Positions 57,433 to 64,000 of a stretch of DNA of 64,000 bases are shown piece by piece. This stretch comes from JARRQJ01 sp963810615 (GTDB lineage: Bacteria; Pseudomonadota; Gammaproteobacteria; DRLM01). The notes beneath the pieces were generated by a model. It worked only from the letters and a program-made list of their open reading frames with translations. It had not been told where the DNA came from and made no database searches. How positions within the stretch are numbered: the stretch's first letter is position 1; every line of letters starts with the position of its first letter. Location: assembly GCA_963810615.1 (NCBI GenBank), contig CAWEOA010000002.1:806001-870000 (forward strand), in the 5' to 3' direction. Position numbers and translations under genes: made by a program.

Positions 57433-57560
57433 CGCCTTGGAAATAAGGGTGACGCCACATGCCAATTTTGATTCCTACAGCTCCACAGTTGACACCTAAG
57501 TGCAAGGATAGCTAAAGTGAATCTCGAAGGACGATATTAATCTTCACGGACCATTGAAGA

Positions 57561-58511
57561 ATGTCGGAAATGGCGATTTCGCGAAGCCTGATTGCTGCCA
57601 CCTTGCTCGTGTGGGGATGCTCATCATACGCTACCGAGGCGCACAAATGCGAGACGCACTCGGAACAGGAACCGTCCCTGTGCAGCTATGAACCGAATAC
57701 CGTCGGCTACACCTTTGACAGTGACGACGTCGGTTTCATGGACTTCAAATTATCGGTGCGCTATCAAATGTTCCCCGACTGGATGACGCAAGGTCTCAAT
57801 TTCGTCAACCCGGATTTGGGCGACAACAGTGCCTTGTATTTCGCATTCACGGGACGATTCGGCCAATACATCGGAACCCGGGATTCCTCCCCGGTGGTGG
57901 GCAAGCGCTTCAATCCCGAACTGTTCATGCGATTTTGGATGGACGAGAAACATGCGGGATACGTCGATTTCGCGTTCCTAGCCCACGAATCGAACGGGCA
58001 GTCCATCAATGACCCGACTCAATACCAACAGGCACTAACTACGGCACAGCAACCGGAATTCGTCAACGACCAACTCAGTCGCGGCTGGGATTATCTGGAA
58101 CTCAAATGGAAGAATATCCCCTACGATGAGTCCAATAGAACGCTCTCGACCTATTTGGGCTTCAAATACTTTCTCTCCGACGGCCTCCTCCAGGGCAAAG
58201 CCGAGGAATACAACAGCTGGGAAAATAATCCGGAAGGCAAACCGCGGAATCAAGTCAACGGCATCTCGGCAATGATTAAATACTACGAAAAGCGAGGCGG
58301 GGAGTTTCTAAAAGATCTCAAGTGTGCCGTCCTGTACGAAACCGGCTACCGCCAAACCTTTCGTTACAGCACACTTCGCCTAGAACTGGGCACCAAGGTC
58401 ATGCAACTCCCCGTGACGCTATGGGGACAAACCGGCTATGGCAGCGACTTGGCGCAATACTATAAGAAGGTCTCCTCCTGGGGAATCCAAGCGGAGATCG
58501 GCGGTTTCTGA
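57561..58511 (+). CDS. Outer-membrane phospholipase A-like protein
   Basis: The 316-aa product has a signal peptide and a beta-barrel domain with the OMPLA active-site motif HxSNG at His142/Ser144 (numbered from the ATG at 57561). The third triad position, Asn156 in E. coli (in WNRLY), appears as Asp177 in GWDYLELKW. It would hydrolyse outer-membrane phospholipids. The ATG at 57561 or the ATG at 57570 could start it; the signal peptide is acceptable in both. Confidence 0.85.
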   Translation: MSEMAISRSLIAATLLVWGCSSYATEAHKCETHSEQEPSLCSYEPNTVGYTFDSDDVGFMDFKLSVRYQMFPDWMTQGLNFVNPDLGDNSALYFAFTGRFGQYIGTRDSSPVVGKRFNPELFMRFWMDEKHAGYVDFAFLAHESNGQSINDPTQYQQALTTAQQPEFVNDQLSRGWDYLELKWKNIPYDESNRTLSTYLGFKYFLSDGLLQGKAEEYNSWENNPEGKPRNQVNGISAMIKYYEKRGGEFLKDLKCAVLYETGYRQTFRYSTLRLELGTKVMQLPVTLWGQTGYGSDLAQYYKKVSSWGIQAEIGGF

Positions 58512-58600
58512 ATTTGATGACTAAAGTAGCTTGTATGAATTTCACCCCGCTGAAGAGGACTGCCCTCGAAGGGGGTGCGGATTGAGTAAGACTACCCGAA

Positions 58601-58954
58601 TCAAACCAACACCTGCCGCGTCTCCCTCAGGAATTGATGTATCCCCTCCTCGATTTCCGGCTCGATCATCACCTCCGGCCGCCTACCATGAGGACAGGCC
58701 AGCCGCGGCGTGGTCCCGAACAAACGGCAGATCAGCGGCCTCTCCGCATAGACCTGGCAACCCATATCCACCAAGTGCGGACAACTCAACTCGGCAAGCG
58801 CCGCTTCATGCTCCGCCTCGCTCTTAACCGGCAGCCTCGCCATCTCCTCGCTGGAGGTTGTCACCGGCCCGCAGCAGTCGTGACAGCCGGGTATGCACTC
58901 GAAGGATGGAATGCGCTCACGGAAAAAGCGGATTTTTTGGTAGTTTCTGGTCAT
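58601..58954 (-). CDS. YkgJ-family cysteine-cluster protein
   Basis: This 117-aa zinc/iron-chelating-type protein has cysteines in SFECIPGCHDCCGPV, LSCPHLVDMGCQVYAERPLICRLFG and LACPHG, the pattern of the CxxCxxCC (YkgJ) family. Function unknown. Confidence 0.88.
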   Translation of the reverse strand: MTRNYQKIRFFRERIPSFECIPGCHDCCGPVTTSSEEMARLPVKSEAEHEAALAELSCPHLVDMGCQVYAERPLICRLFGTTPRLACPHGRRPEVMIEPEIEEGIHQFLRETRQVLV

Positions 58955-59034
58955 GGGCTATCATTCATCATTTGTACGGTGTCGCTGAGGTCGAGTGCGG
59001 CTTTACGGGGCGTGGAGAGCCGCCCGCATAAAGA

Positions 59035-61821
59035 TCAATCGTTCATAACTTCGCCGACAAATATCTTTTTACCAAGCAAGGTTCCCAGCTCATCCGCGGG
59101 AACCGGCTTGGTAAATAAATATCCTTGGAAATACTTACACCCGATCTCCAGAAGCAGCTTGCGTTGCGTTTCCGTCTCCACGCCTTCGGCGATAACGCCG
59201 AGATTAAGGCTTTTTGCCATCGCCACAATGGTACGGACTATCGCATTATCACTACTATCGACGGCAATATCGCGCACAAATGATTGATCGATTTTGAGCT
59301 GCTCGAGCGGCAAGCGTTTAAGATATTGTAGCGACGAATAGCCAGCGCCGAAATCATCCAGGGAAAAGTTTACGCCTATCTCCTTCAGGGCATTCATAAG
59401 CACAATGGTACCTTCTATATCATCCAATAGCATGCTCTCGGTGAGTTCTAGTTTTAGAAGTTTCGGGTTGATGTCATAACGCCGCATGGCCGATTGTACT
59501 TGCTCTATGAAGCCCGCCTTTCGGAATTGCTTAGAACTGACGTTTATTGCCATCATGAGGTCCCGGGTCAGGGGATCTTGGCGCCATAGTGCAAGTTGCG
59601 CGCATGCGGTCTCCAACACCCATTGCCCGATGGGTATGATTAAGCCCGTTTCTTCCGCCAGCGGAATAAATTCCGCCGGCGACACCAGACCGCGCTCGGG
59701 ATGTATCCAGCGAATCAAGCCCTCAGCTCCGATTGGGCGGAACGAGCTATCCACTTGAATCTGGTAGTAGAGAGCGAATTGCCGGTCTTCAAGCGCTTGA
59801 TGCAAATCACTTTCGAGGGAGGCACGGGCGCTGATGCTGGCTTGCATTTCCGGATCGAAGAAACGCAGGTTATTTCGGCCGCCGTTCTTGGCCTGATACA
59901 TGGCGATGTCGGCTTGTTTGGTCAGCTCCTCCGTCGACAGCTGATTCCCCTTGAACATGGTAATGCCGACACTGCAGCTGGAACGAAATTCCCGCGCACC
60001 GAGCTGGTAGGGCTGCCTGAGAACCTGAAGAATCTTTTCGCCCACCGTCTTTGTCTGAATCACGGCTTCCTTATAATTTTCGCTTAAATCACTCAGCAAC
60101 ACGACGAACTCATCGCCGCCGAGACGGGCCACGGTATCGCTCTTGCGCACCAGGGTGGTGAGACGCTTCGCGATCTGCTTCAACATCATGTCTCCCGAAA
60201 GATGACCGACTGAGTCGTTGATGGTCTTGAAGTTATCCAAATCGATTAACAGCAAAGCCCCGTAGCGGCCGTTGCGCGCACCTAAAACCAGGATTTGAGT
60301 GAGCCTATCATCGAGCAGCCGCCGATTGGGCAGTTCGGTAAGCTGATCATAGAACGCCAGATGCTGGATCCTTTTTTCGCTTGCCTTGCGTTCGGTTATG
60401 TCGCGCGATGAATTGAACAATACCGGTGCGCCATCAAGCTTAAGCGGAAATCCACTGATCTCCACATCGAATACCGATCCGTCCTTGCGGCGATGGCGAG
60501 CCTCGTATTGTAAACGAACGGGCTGCGCCAACTGTTTTCCAACCTCGGCCCTCGGATCGGCGTCCGTAAATTGCGCGTCCCATTGGGACAGATTCATCCC
60601 GAGCAGTTCTTCGCGGCTATAGCCCAGCATGTCGCAGAACGCGTTACTTGCTTCGATAACATTTCCGTCGCTGTCAACGATGTGAATACCATCACTGGCA
60701 TTGTGCAGGATGGCCAGATTCTTCTCGCTCTCTCTTCTAAGCGCTGCTTCGATATGCTTGCGCTGAGTGACATCAATGGCGCTGGCAATTAGCCGTGTAA
60801 CGTCGCCGTCTTTTTCTTTCAAGGGCGCGATATAGCTGTCCGACAAAAAGTCACTGCCGTCCTTGCGGAGATAGCGCGTTTCACTGTGCATGTGATCGAC
60901 TGACCCCGCTACCAACTGCGCGTGACAATCCAGGAATGCTTCCAGGTCTTCGGCGTGGACAATATCCGCGACTGTCTTGGCCAGGATCTCCTTCATGGGG
61001 TAACCCATCATATTCAATGCGATTTGATTGGCCTGTGCGATGCGGCCGTTATTCGGATCGAAAGCAAGCATTGCCGTGGGCGAATTCTCGAACAGGGAAC
61101 GGAAATTTTCCTCGGAGGTGCGCAGCTGTTGCTGCATTTCGCGGCTTAAGGTCGCCCCCATCACGGTGACCATTATCAGAAAGCCATAAGGTCCCAGTGC
61201 AATGAAGTGGATGACGGAAAGTCGAACGAGTAAGCCCTCAACTCCGCATAGCACGAATAGGACGGTTGCAAACAACATCCACGCTGCCGTACGGCGACCG
61301 GAGCGACGGTAATAGTCGCTCAGAGCATAAATTGCGTAGCCGAAGATTGCGACAACTGTTGCAATCGCGATGTGTGCCCAGGGACTGTTATGGCCGTCCC
61401 CGCGCGTCACCACTTCTCCCCAGGGCAACTGCAGTTTGTAAATGCCGTCGAAGCGGTCATATTGCAGCGTGTAAGTTTGTGTTAGATTGACCACGAACAA
61501 CACGGCCATGAGAAGCGTCGCCCCCATTAGCACGGGCAAAGCCCGTCTTCCCGTGTACTCGGCGATGAACCATAGAAACAACGTCATCAGCACCAGGGCG
61601 GCAGCAACGTTATCCCTAAGAGACTGAATAAACTCGGCGTCATCTGCGGCATGCAGAATTCTCGCGCAATAAATCACGAACAGTATTATTGACAGGCACA
61701 TGCCGGAAAATAACAAATGACTTGAGCGCTTGGCCGAACTCGCCGCAAAGACCCAATGTTGGATCATTCCATAGACAACAATCCCCACCAGCACATACAA
61801 ACTTGGGATTATGATTTCGAT
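59035..61821 (-). CDS. Membrane PAS-GGDEF-EAL c-di-GMP protein, apparent ATC start
   Basis: The ~928-aa protein has an N-terminal seven-helix membrane region (about 1-225), two PAS domains, a GGDEF with VARLGGDEFVVLLSD and an RKSD I-site five residues before, then an EAL domain with AEGLIRWIHP (EGL), NVSSKQFR, ELTESMLL, DDFGAGYSSLQYLK, KIDQSFVRD and EGVETE. All catalytic positions are present, so both cyclase and phosphodiesterase may be active. The first standard start is the TTG at 61800, but AAGGAG lies 6 nt before an ATC at 61821, giving IEIIIPSLYVLVGIVV at the start of the first helix; an in-frame TAG lies just upstream. Confidence 0.88.
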   Translation of the reverse strand: MEIIIPSLYVLVGIVVYGMIQHWVFAASSAKRSSHLLFSGMCLSIILFVIYCARILHAADDAEFIQSLRDNVAAALVLMTLFLWFIAEYTGRRALPVLMGATLLMAVLFVVNLTQTYTLQYDRFDGIYKLQLPWGEVVTRGDGHNSPWAHIAIATVVAIFGYAIYALSDYYRRSGRRTAAWMLFATVLFVLCGVEGLLVRLSVIHFIALGPYGFLIMVTVMGATLSREMQQQLRTSEENFRSLFENSPTAMLAFDPNNGRIAQANQIALNMMGYPMKEILAKTVADIVHAEDLEAFLDCHAQLVAGSVDHMHSETRYLRKDGSDFLSDSYIAPLKEKDGDVTRLIASAIDVTQRKHIEAALRRESEKNLAILHNASDGIHIVDSDGNVIEASNAFCDMLGYSREELLGMNLSQWDAQFTDADPRAEVGKQLAQPVRLQYEARHRRKDGSVFDVEISGFPLKLDGAPVLFNSSRDITERKASEKRIQHLAFYDQLTELPNRRLLDDRLTQILVLGARNGRYGALLLIDLDNFKTINDSVGHLSGDMMLKQIAKRLTTLVRKSDTVARLGGDEFVVLLSDLSENYKEAVIQTKTVGEKILQVLRQPYQLGAREFRSSCSVGITMFKGNQLSTEELTKQADIAMYQAKNGGRNNLRFFDPEMQASISARASLESDLHQALEDRQFALYYQIQVDSSFRPIGAEGLIRWIHPERGLVSPAEFIPLAEETGLIIPIGQWVLETACAQLALWRQDPLTRDLMMAINVSSKQFRKAGFIEQVQSAMRRYDINPKLLKLELTESMLLDDIEGTIVLMNALKEIGVNFSLDDFGAGYSSLQYLKRLPLEQLKIDQSFVRDIAVDSSDNAIVRTIVAMAKSLNLGVIAEGVETETQRKLLLEIGCKYFQGYLFTKPVPADELGTLLGKKIFVGEVMND

Positions 61822-62092
61822 TAGAGACTCCTTTTTCTAATTATCAATAGCTCCAGGACTTCGTCATATTCGGCAAGGTAACGATGTATCCCTTAATCCA
61901 ATTACGGTTTCCATCTAAATCGACCCAAAGAAAGTAATCTTGATTTTAACGAATATTGGCGGCCTACGGACGGCAGCCGTGGAGTTCTACAACTGGATTT
62001 TTGAGCTGCCGATTGAAAAATTTGGGCAGGAATTACCATCTACAATGATCAATCGGACCACGCTGTGAACCAACCTCAGCTTGGTAACCGCC

Positions 62093-62800
62093 TTAACCGG
62101 CCAGCCCCACATAGACGTTTTGCACATCATCATCCGCATCGATGGTTTCGAGGAAGGCCTCGACTTCCTCGCGTTCCGCTTCGCCCAGCGTCACCGGGTT
62201 TTTGGGGCGATAACCCAGTCCGGCGGACTGCACGGCAAACCCATGGGTCGGTAAGGCGCGGGATACCGCGTCCAGCTCGGAAGATTCGGTGAGGAATAGC
62301 GTCGCCCCCTCTTCGCCGGGTTCCAGATCGCTGGCGCCGGCCTCAATGGCGGCCAGCTCCGGGTCGGCGTCCGCGGTTTCTGGCGTAGCCTCGATCATGC
62401 CGAGGTAATCGAAGTCCCAGGATACCGAGCCCAGGGCACCCAGTTGTCCTTGTCCCTTGCGGAATATCACCCGAATATTGGAAGCGGTGCGGTTGGCATT
62501 GTCGGTCAGGCACTCGACGATCACGGGCACCCGGTGGGGCGCAAAACCCTCATAGGTGAGTTTTTCGTAGCTGACCCCTTCGTCCAGCAGGCCGGCGCCC
62601 TTCTTGATCGCACGCTCGAGGGTGTCCTTGGGCATGGAGGCCTTCTTGGCCTGCTCCACCGCCAGACGCAGGCGCGGATTCATATGCGGATCGGCGCCGT
62701 TGCGCGCCGCGACCATGATCTCCTTGGCGAGCTTGGTGAAGATACGGCCCTTGGCATTGGCCGCGGCCTCTTTGCCTTTTGCTTTCCACTGTGCGCCCAT
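62093..62800 (-). CDS. YebC/PmpR-family regulator (TACO1 type)
   Basis: This 235-aa protein begins MGAQWKAKGKEAAANAKGRIFTKLAKEI and has the three-domain YebC fold with SMPKDTLERAIKKGAG. Family members are transcription regulators or ribosome-associated translation factors. The ATG at 62800 follows GGGAG at 8 nt; the frame is open to 62893. Confidence 0.93.
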   Translation of the reverse strand: MGAQWKAKGKEAAANAKGRIFTKLAKEIMVAARNGADPHMNPRLRLAVEQAKKASMPKDTLERAIKKGAGLLDEGVSYEKLTYEGFAPHRVPVIVECLTDNANRTASNIRVIFRKGQGQLGALGSVSWDFDYLGMIEATPETADADPELAAIEAGASDLEPGEEGATLFLTESSELDAVSRALPTHGFAVQSAGLGYRPKNPVTLGEAEREEVEAFLETIDADDDVQNVYVGLAG

Positions 62801-62889
62801 AGCCTGTCTCCCGAACCCTGTGCTGAACGCGGCCACTATAGAGAGAATCAAATTGCACTGGCAAGGGGAAAATCTTAAGAAATCGACCC

Positions 62890-63147
62890 TCACCCGCCGC
62901 TCAGGGCCTGGATGATCTGCACGCTGTCGTTTGCGCGTAGGGGGCGGGTGATATCGAACACCTGCTCTCCGTTGACGAAAAAGCGCATGTGCGCCCGCAT
63001 CCTGTCCTGTTCGTCGATGACGCGAAAGCGCAGGCCGGGGTATTGGCGGTCGAGGTCGGCAAGCAGTTCGGTGAGATTTGTTCCGGCGGCTTCGACTTCC
63101 CGTTGTTGGGTATAGGAGAGCAGCGGGCCGGGGATTAGAACTTTCAT
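62890..63147 (-). CDS. ThiS/MoaD-family ubiquitin-like sulphur carrier
   Basis: This 85-aa beta-grasp protein begins MKVLIPGPLLSYTQ and ends in the ALSGG tail needed for adenylation and thiocarboxylation. It could serve molybdopterin, thiamine or another sulphur pathway. No E1-like or moaE gene is in the window. A BNR-repeat gene lies upstream on the same strand. Confidence 0.85.
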   Translation of the reverse strand: MKVLIPGPLLSYTQQREVEAAGTNLTELLADLDRQYPGLRFRVIDEQDRMRAHMRFFVNGEQVFDITRPLRANDSVQIIQALSGG

Positions 63148-63209
63148 GGTCTCAATCTTCCTGCGAGGAAATCCGGCTGTGTAGAGGCGGCGTCATCCTT
63201 AACACCTGG

Positions 63210-63333
63210 CTCCTTCTCCCTCAGGGACCTCGGTCCCCGGATGGGTAGAAGGGAGGGATGAGGGGGATATAAATTCATACTTTTACTCCCTTCACCCTGG
63301 CCCTCTCCCGGAGGGAGAGGGGATTTTTGAAGA
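63210..63333. repeat. Family-C repeats (CCCTCTCCC type)
   Basis: A palindrome GGGACC-TC-GGTCCC is followed by AAGGGAGGGATGAGGG and later CCCTCTCCC-GGA-GGGAGAGGG with GATTTTT. The second hairpin could terminate plus-strand transcription, but no plus-strand gene is near. Confidence 0.65.
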
Positions 63334-63338
63334 TGGTT

Positions 63339-64000
63339 TCATGGTAGCTCGGTGGCTTCTACCGCATAGATTTCGGGGAGGTGTTGGGCGAGACAGGTCC
63401 AGCGTTGGCCTTCGTCGCGGCTCATCCACAGTTCGCCGCTGGTGGTGCCGAAGTACAGACCCACGGGGTCAAGGGCGTCGGCGCTCATGGCCTGGCGTTT
63501 GACCGTCCACCACGCCTGACTCTGGGGCAAACCATTGTCCAGCCGCTGCCAGCTCTTGCCGCCGTTGCGGGTGACGTAGGCGGCGGGTTTACCGGCCGGA
63601 CTGGTACGCGGCCACACCATGGTGCCGTCCATGGGGAATACCCAGGCGGTGTCCGCATCGCGCGGGTGTACCACCATGGGAAAACCGATGTCGCCGATCC
63701 TCTTGGGCATTTTCCTACCGATGCGTGTCCACTCCTTCGATGGTCGGTCGATACGGTAGATACCGCAGTGATTCTGTTGATAGAGGCGGTCCGGGTTGCT
63801 GGGACAGAACCGTACGCAATGGGGATCGTGGAAGGCGATATTGGCCGGGTCGAACATCTCGACCACTTCCATGCCCTTCACCAACGGCGCGAAGGTTTTG
63901 CCGCCATCCAGCGATTCGTGCACGCCGCCGCCCGACATGGCGAAGTAGAGGTGGGCGGGATCGCGCGGATCGACGATGATGGAATGCATCTTCGGCCCAT
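63339..64000 (-). CDS. BNR-repeat (sialidase/VPS10-like propeller) protein, partial
   Basis: The frame continues past the right edge, so only the C-terminal 220 aa are seen. It shows Asp-box-type repeats (SLDGGKTFAP, TRNGGKSWQRL and SRDEGQRWTCL) of a beta-propeller that may be a glycosidase-like or photosystem-stability-like fold. The upstream part is needed to decide if a catalytic domain exists. The sulphur carrier gene lies downstream on the same strand. Confidence 0.8.
   Translation of the reverse strand, partial: GPKMHSIIVDPRDPAHLYFAMSGGGVHESLDGGKTFAPLVKGMEVVEMFDPANIAFHDPHCVRFCPSNPDRLYQQNHCGIYRIDRPSKEWTRIGRKMPKRIGDIGFPMVVHPRDADTAWVFPMDGTMVWPRTSPAGKPAAYVTRNGGKSWQRLDNGLPQSQAWWTVKRQAMSADALDPVGLYFGTTSGELWMSRDEGQRWTCLAQHLPEIYAVEATELP

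Overview
This window reads as chromosomal DNA of a free-living gammaproteobacterium, probably a Chromatiales/Ectothiorhodospiraceae-like chemotroph. The evidence is the mreBCD-mrdA-rodA cluster set divergently against gatCAB, an arrangement known from gammaproteobacteria such as Pseudomonas, together with Rep helicase, GlmU/GlmS, a YbiT-like ABC-F protein, an MltB-type transglycosylase and several c-di-GMP proteins. I saw no rRNA, tRNA, CRISPR array, transposase or integrase gene.

Layout. (1) 1-5.0 kb: elongasome operon on the minus strand (mreB, mreC, mreD, mrdA, partial rodA). (2) 5.1-8.4 kb: gatCAB on the plus strand. (3) 8.5-14.3 kb: an MFS transporter, a truncated haemoglobin followed 19 nt later by a ferredoxin-type flavin reductase, a CPA antiporter with RCK domain, and a YqhA-like membrane protein. 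(4) 14.4-17.0 kb: a GT4 glycosyltransferase with a PAP2 phosphatase, and an exported GlcG/HbpS-like protein. (5) 17.0-18.8 kb: an AT-richer patch with a stand-alone BLUF blue-light sensor, three small unknown genes (one frameshifted) and a sequence that looks like an integron attC site. (6) 18.9-23.0 kb: a ParA ATPase fused to a CBM48/AMPK-type carbohydrate-binding domain, a hairpin-rich gap and rep. (7) 23-29.5 kb: an MscS channel and a tightly coupled sucrose operon (fructokinase, sucrose-phosphate synthase/phosphatase, sucrose synthase), suggesting sucrose as osmolyte and/or carbon store. (8) 30-39.4 kb: a DODA-type dioxygenase, a coiled-coil periplasmic protein, glmS, an outer-membrane protein, tag, an RsuA/RluB-type pseudouridine synthase, a large MscS-like channel and glmU. 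(9) 39.5-47.8 kb: signalling genes (histidine kinase with REC-TPR partner, CheX, CheY, HDOD-GGDEF) with an exported methyltransferase, a small exported protein and a YceI-like protein. (10) 47.8-50.9 kb: a coupled murein/polysaccharide operon (NodB deacetylase, Bax-like glucosaminidase, MltB-like transglycosylase). (11) 51-64 kb: an HPPD-like VOC dioxygenase, an RRM protein, a YbiT-like ABC-F, a peroxiredoxin, an OMPLA-like phospholipase, a YkgJ protein, a PAS-GGDEF-EAL protein, YebC, a ThiS/MoaD-like protein and a partial BNR-repeat protein.

Three families of dispersed palindromic repeats occupy intergenic gaps. The observations I consider most worth following are the ParA-CBM fusion next to a sucrose operon, the putative attC site with its frameshifted cassette-like gene, the complete BLUF photoreceptor, and two genes (mreC and the GGDEF-EAL gene) whose best start codons are ATT and ATC.
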